This document shows, piece by piece, positions 10,742 to 23,437 of a DNA stretch of 64,000 nucleotides. The notes under the pieces are model-generated. The model saw only the letters and a program-made list of their open reading frames with translations. It was not told where the DNA came from and searched no databases. The position numbers and the translations under genes were made by a program. The DNA is from Chalara sp. BL73 (lineage: Eukaryota > Ascomycota > Leotiomycetes > Helotiales). Position 1 is the first letter of the stretch; each line of letters starts with the position of its first letter. The stretch covers positions 248,001-312,000 of the forward strand of contig CAKJVC010000192.1 in the NCBI GenBank assembly GCA_918026815.1. Direction: 5' to 3'.

Positions 10742-12485
10742 TATTAACCTTGCTATAATTATTCATGGTCTGTAATATCTCATAGTTCTTGTTTTCCGAG
10801 CTTTCGGCATCGACACCAATATTCGCAGCATGTATCTAGTGATATGTGCGAGACAAGTGCTCATAATTTAACTCTTGTGTATAGAGCTACTATACTTGAT
10901 ATACAACGAGGTTATATATAATAAAAACTCGGACACGTTATTGGAGAAGTGATCCATCTGCCAGAAAGACCAAAAGCTTCTACTTCCGCCCTTCCACCCC
11001 GCATCTCGGCATCTAGGGAACCGCTGTCAGAAATAGGAGGTACTAAGCACGGAATCAATTAGAGGATCTGTGAGGGTATCACGGCGATGGAATACAGGCT
11101 TGGAATAGCGATATGATGGTGATTGATTTCTACAATTATGGCTGTAATCTGTGTGTGTGCGTGAGCTGCTCTAGCTCCTTGGCATACTCACGTAAGCCGA
11201 TTCCTGACAACCGCGCCTTGAGTCAATGGTCCCGTGTCTGCGTCCTCACATGACTCGGGTATTATCAGCTAAAGAAGCAAAATCAAATCTGTGGGCGTCT
11301 CAGATACTTAGGCCGGCTATAAATTGGGCTTTTATCGCTATGTAGATAGTAGCGGATTTGATAACATATTGAGCTTAACTGATAATATAAAGTCTAGTTC
11401 TGTGGGAGACGATACTTGAGTCAAATCTATTACAGGAAAAGGGCTACATAAAGTTACTGATTGGGCAGCATTGAAAAAGTATCCAAAGCTTGGGTCAGTT
11501 ACTTGGATCAATCTCCCCTGGGAACAAGGAATCGCTCCAGGCAATCAAAGGAAAAGGCATAGGTGCGGACACTCCTGTGAACTGGAAGACAAATGATTCT
11601 AAGCAGACTTTGAAGAATGCTGCGATAGCTTAGTCAGAGAAAGTGGTAGCTATGGAATAGCAGCTGGCTTTTGGTTGAGCTAAAAACAGAGGGCACTGGC
11701 ATGATAAAAAAAGACAAATACGGCATAATATTTTAGCCATTGTAAATGAAACGAGACAAAGAAAAACGCTTACGTAGTCACGGTATGTATGTGTTTGAAG
11801 TTAGTGAAACATCAATAAGTACTAAAAAACAGATTGTCACACTAAAATGGCCTCAACAGACAATCGAATTAATAATGATGAACGATATAGATTAGGGTAC
11901 GGAGGTGCGGTTTTCAGATCAATTGTCCTGTTACTGGTTTCTAATAGCCAATGTACGGTACTGTGTCCGGCCACTTATTCTAATGAATAATATCACTGCT
12001 CGCAAAGTCTTCTATTTACAAGCGCTGCCACGTAGATCACACATCTCAACTCGAACTCTCCGCAAATAAACTGCCCTGTCAGATGCCGAAGTGTCTCCAA
12101 ATGTGAAAGCAGTATTTGGTACAGTCTAGGCTGCTACGACTTGATTTCCTTGTCAGTCGAGAGACTCGTGTCCACTTTGGAATTGCCATTTCTGCTTATA
12201 GTAGTTGGCTCGATCTTTGAAAGCCTTTTGGTTCTTTGTGATTAAATTCATCTAATAGAGCTAATCTCACATGGATAGTGCGTCGGTTCTGTCGGGAAAG
12301 TGTGTTGTAATGAATCAGTACTACCGGGCTCCGATAAAGGAAGCTATTAGACAGCAGTAGGTATATTACGGTAGCCTGCCAGGCAGTAATTATAAGATGA
12401 TAACCTCGGCCTAAATATCTTTCGTTAACTCAAATGGCATATCATGTTTGGTCCATATATGGTGTCCTCCATTCAAAAACTATTG
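10742..12485. other. Gene-poor interval of 1.7 kb
   Basis: No gene, repeat or RNA recognised. Short frames such as 11338-11544 have no family resemblance. Confidence 0.4.
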
Positions 12486-14330
12486 TTAAACCCTCTTTAA
12501 CAACCTACTCAACTTGCGTCCCCACGTCCCGCGTACTTTCTTATTAAAAAAATACATCGGCACACCACCTACAATAATAACAGCCAGGAGCACGCTACCA
12601 AGTTCAACATAAGCGTTCTGGAACCCTTGGCTTGCGATCCAGTTGGTGAAGTTATTACTACAGTCCCATATATTAGCCCTGCTTCCCAAAACGGCTGTGA
12701 ATGGAACACACCTAATGGCAAAACTCAATACATTTCTCCCTCCGCAGACCAGAACCAATGCAGCGCCACTCCAATGCGGCGTTGCCTCACCAATCCACAC
12801 GCTAGAAATAGCGGAAATCGCAACAAAGGCGCAATAATATAACCCGAAGCTAACATGGATACCTACCCATCCATGACCAGTATGACTCTCCGGATTCCCG
12901 GCCACGCATCCATAGACAACCATCCCTACAAATGCCAGGAGAGCTGGCGGTAGAATATTGGGTAATATGTGTTCGGGTTCCCGCACGCCACCATTACGGC
13001 GCGTAAGCATACCTGAAAGGATATCGACGGTGGAGCCAGAAAGGAGAAGTGCGAGTAGTGCACCAATACAGGAGCCTACGTTGGCTGTTCCTACCGCCGC
13101 GGCGGAGAAGTGCCAGGGTGGGGATTCGAGAACTTGCGCGTAGGTGATAGATAGGGAGACAAGGCCACCGAAGAGAAGGGAGTTCAGAATGAGGACGTAG
13201 ACGATAGATGGGTTGAGAAGACTGAGAGTCATTTCGGCGTATGTGGTTATGAAGCGCTGGAAACCATGCTTTTGCAAGTGAATTAGGGAGAGAGAGTTAA
13301 TTAGGGTTTTGGAGCGGAAGGTTTGAACTGTTGCTTCTCCTTCCTGGCCGGAGGCCGTTAAGTTAACACCGACGGCTTCTTCGGTAGTGGCTACCGTCAC
13401 ATTGCCGAAGTGGTCGGTAAGTATAAGCTGCCCGTCAATAAGCGCCGGCGCGCGCGCGAATATTGTTTCTGGGAGGAGGAAGATTCCCAGAATCAGCGAG
13501 AGGGCGCTGAAACCGCTCCAGAACCAGTAATTGGTGCGCCAATTGGTGGTGGTGCCTTGCACAACAAAGGGGACAGCTACAAGAAGAGCAGTTGAGCCAG
13601 CAGCCGTGGAGGCCCAGTAGAAGGACATCCAAAGGCCACGGCGGTGCAGGAAGGTCATGTCAAGAATCATAATGGGAAGCTAGAAGAAATGAGTTTTAAC
13701 CTGTTTGAAAAAAAGCATGAGGGGCATTATGGTAGGCTTACCAGGCAGTCAGAAACTCCACAAGATAGACCTTGGAGACAGCGGGATGCGAGGTGGGATG
13801 TGAAGCCGTCAGATCTGGCGGCCCAGATTATGGCCGCGAGCATGAGCATATTGTTGAAGAGGAAGATGGCGCGCCGTCCCCACCACATGGAGAGGGGGAC
13901 GAAGAGGAAGTTACCAAGGCCCATACATAGGGAGGGATAGCTTGCTAGCTGAGAGATTTTGGACGCATCAAACATCTGAAAGGATGTCAGTTATTTCTCG
14001 ATTCCGTGATGGAGATCATACTCCTCGTGTCTCTTTCTTATATTCGGGGATAATATCACTAAAGAACAGAGGAGTAGATTGCACGACCCCGAAACCAGCC
14101 GTCCCAAAGAGACACAGGCTGAACAAGATCAAGCATCTTCTCCAAGAACTCCATGTGAGGGGATCCGTAGGATCGTTTGATGGGACAGGGATTTTCCTGA
14201 TGTGGCCATTTTCGTCAATCAGGCGGACAGTACCTTCGACTTGCTCGATTTCTGTGGGTTTGATATCCTTTTCGTCGCATCCGTTAGGAAAGCCCTCATT
14301 TTCAGGGGAGACTGGTGGGATCACCGCCAT
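12486..14330 (-). CDS. MFS transporter, 12-TM
   Basis: Four exons: 14022-14330, 13742-13975, 12712-13679 and 12486-12657, with introns of 46, 62 and 54 bp, giving about 560 residues. The cytosolic N-terminus includes NDPTDPLTWSSWRR, a signature before TM1 in fungal major facilitator proteins. TM segments include LILFSLCLFGTAGFGVV, and the loop WWGRRAIF matches the A-motif between TM2 and TM3. A charged central loop (about residues 270-330) separates two six-helix halves. Introns were placed by family continuity: RG to MFDASKISQL, CL to LPIMILDMTF, and FAIS to NNFTNWIASQ; the last is not obvious from the raw frame. It is divergent from a Zn2Cys6 regulator that could control it. Substrate unknown. 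Confidence 0.87.
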
Positions 14331-15343
14331 GATTTGCTCTTGGGGCTAAGGCTATGGCTGACTGAAGTTGCGTGTTTGTGATGGGACGAGGTAGCTGGAG
14401 TATTTCAATCTATGTGATGAGATGGGACAAAGCGGGAAAGCTTTCGCACATTCATTAACGACCTTCCTGCAGCCGATGTCGTTGTTAGATACAGAGAAAC
14501 TGATAGGGAGGATAAGATGGTGATATACCCCATGGGGTACTCCTTCTGAATTCCCTGAAAATGTTCAATTATGAGCCCAACCCGCGAGAGCTTGTGTTTG
14601 TGGGGAGAGGGCCGGGGACGAATTCGACCAACTTAGCCAAGCCCGAATTCAATTCATGAACCCTCCGAACTCATGGATGTTTTGGGTTGTACAGCATGGA
14701 TGTGGCTTTCTTCTAAAACAAAATGGGGATAGTGTTGTGTTTGAGGAAAAAAGAGTTTCGACTCAAGTGGTTGGGACTCTTGTCAAGCTGTGATTGCGAA
14801 ATACAGTACTGTACTATACTACTTTGTAGCGGTAGCATTCATTTGTGTTGAATTGTTTACAGAGGATATAACCTGGTAGGGCTAATTACAATACAGTATA
14901 CTCACGATGGTACTAGAGCGTACTTAGAGTTTAGGCTGGCTTCTCGCTAGGAAGTGCTATAACTCACTATGCAGCCCCTGTGGCCCCTGCGGTCCAGCCA
15001 CTAAACTCACTAAAGCTAACCAAAGACGGGGCTGTTCTATCAGTGCCGGTCGGCCCGAATGAAACATCTACCGGTAGTGCTTAGAAGTAGTTTAGCGTCC
15101 TCGCTCAGGCCCTTCGACTCACTCCCCTGAAGGAAACGGATATTTGGTATATCTGGCTGCCCATCATCACCCCGAATGGGGCTTCGACATCGCCCCGAAC
15201 AATAAGCAAACGGAAAGCTTCGTATGGTTAATCCAAACCTACACCAGTCCAAATTACCAGCAAACATCGTGAACTACCATACACCGTACCGCGCGCAATG
15301 TAATGCTGGGCTGTGGGTACCACTTGGCCATTGCCGACGAATA
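14331..15343. promoter_or_regulatory. Divergent promoter region, MFS transporter and Zn2Cys6 regulator
   Basis: About 1 kb between oppositely transcribed start codons, with no gene recognised. The arrangement suggests shared regulation of a transporter and its regulator. No specific operator could be defined. Confidence 0.45.
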
Positions 15344-18300
15344 ATGAGCGACTATCGTGCTCATTCCCCCCTTCCAGCGAGGAGGGGCAGCGGTCACAGC
15401 ATAGGAGGCGGCACAATGGAGGATGAACCCTCCACCCCGCCCTTGACGGCTTGTCTTCGGTGTCGCAAGCAGAAAGTAAGTAGCATAGAGTATCCGGTAT
15501 TCATCCACCATCCACCCGTCCTCCGTCCAGCCAGCACAGCTCCAAGGAATCAAAGTATCCCTTTCTCATCCTGCACAGAGATATTCGGTGTAGACTTGCC
15601 AGTCGCTATCACCAGCACCGGCAGTCTCGGTCAATGCGTATGTACAGGGTTGGTCGTATACTTCCCAGCTTAGGTACCGCTTAGATCCGGTCCACCATCT
15701 GCCCCAGCTCTATCTGACTGCTCTTCAATCTTCACTTACATCTCATTGTTCAGTCTGCATGTAATCTTTTGAGTGCTGCTGGTACCGCATCTGATCGGGT
15801 TAATAGCTGCGCTGCTCCCGCGACCTTCCAGTCTGCAAGAGATGCAAAGACATATCCGCCGTGTGCGACTACCCTCCGCCGCCAGACCGCAAGTTGTTGG
15901 CCGCCCAGCGTCTGCAAAATGCAAAGACACGAGTCCGCCGCGAGTCTAAGGGCTCAGGCAGCCATCAGACCATGCAATCCCCACGGTCCAAGGAGACGGG
16001 CGCGTCGTCGCACTCAGGAAGCGCAAATATTCCCTTGAGCCGCTCGGAGCAAGGCGATGATACTGCTATCCCTAATAGGAGAATATCTACTGGTATCTCG
16101 CATGAAGACCTCAGAAAGGAGGAGCCACCACTTCAAGCTTCGTTACGTAGGACGACCCTCCCTTCGCCAGAGGTGGCGATCTTCCTTATCGAGATCTATT
16201 TCGTGCGTCTGTATAATGCAAATCTCCTTTTTCATAAGCGTACCTTTCTGAATGAGTATGCCTTGAATCGTGTTCCAGATTTCCTTGCTCTCAGCATTTT
16301 TGCTCTAGCATCGATGTATGTTCTCATTCTGGTCTCCTTTTCTTGATCTATGCGACTGACATAATTTCCCAGTTTCCTACGGCAGAATATTTCTGGGCCC
16401 TCATCCAAGGATGAAGATCAAGATGGTGTGGATCTTGGTATCTCTATGCTGTCTGCCGCCGACTCCGCGAAGCAAGGTCTAGAATGGGCCACGGCAGCCA
16501 GTCAGCGAGCACTAATGCAGAGCGATGTCCCGCGGATGGAAACCGTGCAAGCATGTCAAAATTTAGGCCTCTACTGGTTTGCCCAAGGCGAGTTTAATCG
16601 AGCTCATATCCATACCGGTATGTTTATTCCCCATAAACTTGCTTCAAACACTGTGAACTAATTATTAAAAGCCATTGCCTATAAAACTGCCAAGTTATTG
16701 AATTTACATATTCAACAGGAGACAAACAATAAATTGGCTGATGAGGCAGCAAGGCGAGTATTCTGGGCCTGTTGGATCACTAGCTGCATCAGCCAGGACA
16801 ATGCAAACTTTAAGGCGGAGCCCTGGCAAGAAACGATTGGGCTGCATTTCCCCTCAGATGAAGACTCCTATACAGCAGAGAACCCAAAAACGCTAGAGTT
16901 CTTTGACGAGGATGGCAATATTGCGGTTGAAGAATCCCTAAAGGACCAGCAGCCATCTATCATGGCCGAGCATGTTAAGCTTTTCAATCTGTGGTAAGTG
17001 CGCAGAACTCTTATCATCGATCTTTTAATAGCCATATAATAACCATGTGCAGGTGGGAAATCCAACACTTTATCAAAAGGCATAACTCTACTCCAGTAGA
17101 CGACATCAATAACAATACTGTCTCCCTCAATTTCGTCACCCTCCTTGAATTAGATCGCCGACTTAACCTTATCTTCGAGAACCTTCACCCCGACCTCCGC
17201 CATGAAACAGCCTCCCCATTCACAGGCACCAAATTGGACCCTTATAAGCTCTTCCAGCTACACTGTTTGCATCGACTCTGCGCCTGCTCCCTCCACAGCA
17301 GCATCGTTCCCCTCTTCTCCCCAACACCATCCTCTAACTCTGCTGCCTCCCGTAAATTGGTACGACTCTCTGCCGAAGAAGCTGTTAAGCACGCCGCCAT
17401 CACTCTCGACCTGGCAACCGCCTTCCTGTCAACTAATCGCCCGGACATGTCTCGCCTATCCAGCATCACGGGATTTGCGATATATGTTGCATTGATTGTC
17501 CATGTCAAATCGCTCGTTGCTCAACGAAAGCTTTATCCACCTTTTAATGCCACAAATTCCTCTCACACTGGTCGTCTCAAAGCCGCCGTGTGCATCCTAG
17601 CTTACTTGAAAGACTACTGGGTGACGCTTAAAGGACTCTGGAGACAGCTACAGACAATCTTTCTCGCTGCGGTTGGTCTTCCCCTTGAGGGCGTGTGTAA
17701 CGCTTCCACGCACGTTCCTTCCAGTTCTAATGAGAACGACTTGCCGACAGATTACGAGAAGATTGCAGCGGCGAAAAATACGCCCGACGATGGGACAGGT
17801 GACTTGTATACGTACGTAGCGGATCAGGAGGCGAAGCCCAGGCGGGCAAGTGGGGGTGGAGGGAGTGCAGGAAGTGGAGATAGGAGTAAGAGTGCGCAAA
17901 ATACGCCTAGCCCGAAGGCAATGTTGCAGACTAGCCAAGCCCAGCGGAGCTTGCCAGTTATCCGGGGTAGAGGTGTAATGGAGGATAGTGGAGGTGTGAG
18001 TGAACAACAGCAGCAGCAACACTTCCCACCGAATTCCCAAGTGCAAACGGAAATTCTGACGCCATTATTGGACGCCCCTACTCACATTCTACAACAAAAC
18101 CAACAAGCAACTAATATCCGAAACTGCTCTCCCCTACAGCAACATCCACATGCACCCGATATACCCCCTCACTCACGCCTTCACCCTCACTCCACATCTC
18201 AACCACAACAGTACACCATCATGCCGCCTCCTCCATTCCTCCCCACGGTCACCGAGGAACCCTCCCCCTATGTGCTTACGCAAGGATTCGGTCCCGTAGC

Positions 18301-18547
18301 GGACTATGGCGATCCGGGAGTGATGGCCATGGAGATGGATATCAATATGCATGGTGGGTTCAGCGGTGATATGGGTACAGGAGAACTTTGGTGGAATCAG
18401 AGTTTTGTTCCCGGATCTAGTGCCGGGGACTTGGATTCGGGTGTGGGTAGGGAGGTGGAGTGGAACGTACAAGGACGGGACGGGAGCGGTGGGCATAGGA
18501 ATAGGAATGTGAATGAGTGGAGAATGGAGGGGCTTAATTTTGGTTGA
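15344..18547 (+). CDS. Zn2Cys6 transcription factor with long low-complexity tail
   Basis: Five exons: 15344-15475, 15807-16315, 16373-16617, 16672-16993 and 17053-18547, giving about 900 residues. The zinc cluster is formed across intron 1: CLRCRKQK in exon 1 joins LRCSRDLPVCKRCKDISAVC in exon 2. The intron is unusually long at 331 bp; the other three are 54-59 bp. The fungal-specific regulatory domain spans roughly residues 150-500 and includes RRVFWACWITSCIS. The last 250 residues are rich in Gln, Pro, Gly and Ser, including a run of Gln, typical of activation regions. An in-frame Met at 15416 is an alternative start. It is divergent from the MFS gene at 14330 and is the natural candidate to regulate it. 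Confidence 0.87.
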
Positions 18548-21500
18548 TTAGATGAAAGTTTAAAGGTGTATTTGGCGTTGAGAGTAGAAAGGGTAGTAAC
18601 GATGGTGCTGGAGTAGGGGATTACTTGTGCCTATATGTGTGTCTCTGTTTTTTTATAGTTATCGAGCCGAAGGACCCGCCAGTTGGACATCTAATCCATT
18701 ATATATCACAAACTAGATGTTTTGATTCACCAACTAAGATATTTCCCGATTTGGATCATTCAGCTTGTCATTCTTAACAGTATTGGGTAAACAGGTGTTA
18801 CAGGACCAGCACCCTAACAGGAGTTTGCCAAGAATTCAATATAAAGACTCCTATATAAGTTTCCCAATATCCTAATGTGAAGTGACGAAGCCATATATAC
18901 CTTATTTATCACCATTATATGCGCTTTGACCTCTGCTCCTCTCTCTATAGTTTTTGCCGCACGGCCGGCCATTAGGCTAGATTCTACAATGGATCTCATG
19001 ATTTTTCAGCGGTGAGAAAAGGGGTGGTGAATCCGTGTCTACACTATCAGCATTATATCTCCCATTTGCATCATACGCTTTTCCCCCCTTCCTGTGCGCT
19101 GCTCAGTTTAAATAAGCCTGTCAGCTATTCACAAACTCGACAGCCTTACCAAAGGAGATCTTGCGAGCATATTGACTTGCTGAAATGTCAGCCTCGAGAT
19201 GTTATCTCAATCATAGTTAATACTATTTCGTTTTGTACACTGGTATCATCCTGAAAATAATACGAACCTGCAGAGGAGTTGTACCGCTAGCGCATAGACA
19301 CAGTGTAGCTCACCAGCTAGTCAAAAATCCTTGGGAGGGAGTGACACAATTGCTCCTAGGGCAAGATCTCATCGGCCACGACGGAAGGTCATTCTAGCTG
19401 CATTATTCTAGTACGTTGCAGCAACTCTCTCTTTAATGCGGCTCAAATAAAAAGTTCCATTTTAGTGTTTCTTCTATTCAACAACTTGTCTTCGGCGGTA
19501 GAGTACCATCAAGTGTGAGTATTGGTTAGAGGAAAACATCCACCATGTGCCACCTAGATATCCCGACGGTGGGTGGCGCTTTCAACCAAACCAGACTGCA
19601 AACGGAACAACATGACTTGAGGGAATATAGCACGGATGTGGGTTGGACCTTTCTTTCATGCAGCGGTTGGGCCAAGTCGGCCTAATAAGGCCATTGCATT
19701 TGAAGAAACTCTCGATTACGCTTAACCACTGTTTGTGAACCTCAGCACTTAAGCAAGCTTGCGTATGCTAAGGCATCTTGTCTGAATTTGGGAGGGATTG
19801 CAGTTAAATGAGGTCAATCAATTCTTCTCTTATTTCCCACTGTTATCTATGAAATATTTGAATGGGAGCCGTATACGCGAAGCCAGTTGCCAAACAACAT
19901 GCAACCTCATTAGAATTCTAGTCAATGAGACCGTAACACCACGCCATTCAGAGAAACCGCACTTGGCTTATAAATTTGAGCAGGTATTTATACAACTAGA
20001 AGCGATCTTTCAAGAATGAGAGTCTCTGACTTGAAGCACCTATAGGTGGTCGCTTTCAGGCTTGAAAGTGAGCCCGTCAGTCAGCAAAGACGATCAAGGC
20101 AGAGCCTATTGTAAACTAAATTTATACAGGCGCCCCCCCCCCCCCCCTCTAGAGTTAAAGTTGAAAATAGCACAGTAGGTTAGAATCAATACAACTATAT
20201 CTTATATGCAGGCAAGTATTGACTGTCTCTGTGTCTCTCATATGAGTACGGTTGATATCTAATTCGAAATTAGCAAAGGCAAAATAAAGTCTACTTAACA
20301 AAGTGCAACTCCTCTGGCATGGCGAGGGCCATGGTGCACATTACCAAGACAGGTTGAGACAAATGGACTCAAACATTGTATCACTTGTCGTACCTTGTAC
20401 CTTGAACACTCTGAGTCCTATAGCAGATCTGATTGCCGTCCAATTTAAAATATGTTTTAAGCTCTAGTGCGTAGAATATGATGTCTCCCTAGCTTACGTT
20501 ATTTGATATGGGAGAAATATTCTAAGGTGTGTAAGTAAGACTAGTTGGGCGATTCGGAATCTTTTGCATCCTTCAGTGCCGTCGCAGCGTAATCAGGATG
20601 CAATTTGTACTGGCATCGACTATTGAAATCGGAAACTTCTGTCCCAGGTTAGCAGGAAAGGAGTTCAATAACTCTATGCGGAGTAAAGAATAAACATACG
20701 TGTGGAAGGAAGTTGCCCTAGCGTAAAGATTAAAAAGGGGAAAAGTGATCCAGAATAGAAGAGGGTTTAAAATTTAGTGATACCGTGAAGTATAACTAAA
20801 ATTAAACATGGTGACTATACTGATAACTTTTACGTAATGACTAATAGTTAAAGATGAGAGTCATTAGACAGGAAACATAAGAATTTATATGCAAGTCTAT
20901 TAAACTTACTGTGTTAGAGTATCCCCTGATTATCTAGACCATGATGCCACCCATGTATCATTTTCATGGTAATCACTTATATCAAGGATTTTCCTAATAT
21001 GGCTGTCAATATGAGCCGTTTAAAAGTACATATCATCTCCTAGCCCTCCTTTCCGGAACCAGACCTCAAATGAAGCTCTTGATGCAAAAATATCGGCAAT
21101 CAGAACGGGAAGACAAACTTGGTTGAAAGTAGTTTTCCACAGTTAGCACACAATATCAAAGTAATGAAGAAGTTCTTTCGATCAGTTTCTGATGATCAAG
21201 AAACTGTGACAGCCAGGTAGAGGGGATCTCACTTGGGAGAGGCCCTTGCAAGAATGCTATCTGTTCGAGAATATAAGCTAAGGATAAAGGGAGAACAAAA
21301 TAAAGCTTTCTGGGAGTAGAGATAAAATACATAGTGGGCTGCTAATCGAGAACGTGGTCCCAAAATATGAGTGACGTGTGAATAGGGAATGATTCGCATG
21401 GCAGTCGGCCAGCATAGTTACAGGTTTATTGTTTTGCTTTATTGTCATTTATAACGTAGGTGAATACTCTTATACTCCCTATATTTAAATACTATATATA

Positions 21501-21559
21501 TCCCTTTATATCACATGAAAAAAACCTTCATAAATGAATATCTTCTTGACCTCGCGAAC
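18548..21559. other. 3 kb gene-poor interval with poly-C tract
   Basis: Nothing coding is recognised. A run of 15 C lies at 20133-20147. Sequence after 20.2 kb is AT-rich with short unrelated frames. Confidence 0.45.
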
Positions 21560-22624
21560 TCACAAGTCCCATAACCCCTCCAAAAACTCACCATGCGCAA
21601 ACCAGACCATCAACCCACTCCCCTCAATGCGCTTACACTCAGCGATCCGCTGAATCGTCTCACGCGCCTCAACAGGATCCTCATGTAAACAACCGCTTGG
21701 GAATAGCTTCTCTGGCATGCGTCCAAACGGCGCCTCCGGCCAATACGTAAACAAGTTACAATGCGCGCAGTCGCCGCCGAGTAATACCCACCTCTCTTCG
21801 CCATGCTTCGTCTTTACTCTTATTAATGCAGCGAGATTCCCTGGCATGTGACCCGTCGCGTTGAGGATATACAGCGAGCCGTCACCAAAGAAATCATGTG
21901 CGGAGGGGAAGGGGCCTAGCGGCTGCCAGGTGGTGGTGTCGTTAGCGGGCGGGAGTTCTTTCAGCGGGAAGGAGCGTAGTGAAGCGTCCCAGATGCGGCC
22001 ATCAAATTTGGATGTCGGCGATTTGGGGTGCGAAGACGTGGTGTGCGCCAATGTGCCAGGCCCCACAAGCATTGTAGCGGAGGTAAACGTAGATGGCACT
22101 GGGTGTACATGGTCCCAGTGCGCGTGCGAGACGATGATGTGCTGCACTTCGGAAGGCGAGACACCCATACTGAGAGTGTCGTCCTCGATTGAATTTTTGG
22201 CTGGCGTGGGCTTGAAATGAGCATGTACCTTTTGGATTGCGGGCGGGTAGTTCGTGAGGTCCTACTCAGAGAGTGTAGTGTTAGTCATAGAAATTGTTGG
22301 AGGTGAAGGAAGGAGTTAGCATACATGACTGATTCCCATGTCGAACCACAAACATATCTCGCTCTTCTCATGCTTTAGAAAAAATCGCCAGCTCGTCGCC
22401 ATACTTGCCCCCCTCGCTGCTTCCACCACGGTGTTGGATGGTGTTACCATTCGTCCTGTATCGAACGGGGTAATGGAAATGTAGGATTCTGTACCAGGAG
22501 GCTGACGTGGCAGCTTCTGTAATCGAGAGGCTCCCATTTTGCTCTGCTTTTTCTTCTGCTTAGAAGGCACGTCTTCATCAACCTTGTAAGAACGAGTCCA
22601 CCACAGAAAGATCGAGAACCACAT
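21560..22624 (-). CDS. Metallo-beta-lactamase superfamily hydrolase
   Basis: Two exons, 22325-22624 and 21560-22261, with a 63 bp intron (GTATGC...GTAG), giving 333 residues. The zinc motif VSHAHWDHVHP (HxHxDH) is in the second exon, followed by LNATGHMPGNLAAL and LGGDCAHC, and a late WFAHGEF. Splicing joins FDMGISH to DLTNYPPAI, matching the usual start of the domain in this fungal group. An internal Met at 22537, just before the conserved SRLQKLPRQPP segment, is a possible shorter start, because the first 29 residues are hydrophobic then Lys/Gln-rich and may be untranslated. It is related in fold, but not closely in sequence, to the hydrolase at 554-1456. The substrate is unknown. Confidence 0.85.
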
Positions 22625-23437
22625 TGATTAATTGATCTTTTTGGTCTTTAGTTCTGGTGCAGGTAGTTAGGTAGGCGCCTAAGTACATTAAATGATCATC
22701 AAACCTTGGTATCTATTTGTCCGCCTTTTGATAATTGATCGACTGACTTCTACTTCTTCCTAAGATAACCAGCGTCCCTTACACGCGTACGGAATTATAT
22801 CGCGACATATCACAAATCTCCATATTATAATATTGTTCAGTTCTGTGGTGGGGTGGGATATGAAAGCGTACAAGTCGCACCCAGTCCGTCAGCGACTATG
22901 AACTCAAATATAGACCCATTAGTAAGTCTAGAGTGTACATCCTCCACCATCCACATGCCGAATATCCACCCAATCTCTTCATTGATGACTCGATGGATCA
23001 ATAGATGGCTAGGTGTTCGGCAATAAGACCTCCAGTTGACGTATGGATACCAAGTTCACTTGTCACGAGATAGCATTTTCAATAGCCGTCCTATCTGAGT
23101 ATAAGTGTTCTAGAGTTTAAAAGCGGAGGTATTATGTGGGGCTCCTGTCGCATGTATGGCACGCAATTGCGAGACTTTAGTATTGGCTCCCAGTTCGGCC
23201 CGAACAGTCTGGGCCGAACAAAAAAAATAACCTAGGACGAAACTTCCCCCCAGCATCTTTTTATAGATCGTTACTTTGGAGCTCCAGTTTGAACCGCATC
23301 CTCCCCATGTTCCAAGGAATTTCTAAAAGCTCGTGCTGAACTCTTGTTGATGTTTCTTTGTTGTATGCTTCCTATTCTTCTTGTCGATTTTAATATTTGC
23401 AGCTATACTTACACTGAAGAGAGGAAATTAGTCAGCC
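22625..23437. other. Divergent promoter region, hydrolase and fumarylacetoacetase
   Basis: No gene recognised. It holds the upstream regions of two oppositely transcribed genes and an inverted repeat at 23193-23219, listed separately. Confidence 0.5.
23193..23219. promoter_or_regulatory. 9-bp inverted repeat upstream of fumarylacetoacetase
   Basis: GTTCGGCCC at 23193-23201 and its exact reverse complement GGGCCGAAC at 23211-23219 flank a 9-nt spacer. The element is about 220 bp before the ATG at 23438. The arms contain CGG and GGCC cores, as expected for dimeric Zn2Cys6 regulators. The binding protein is unknown. Confidence 0.45.
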
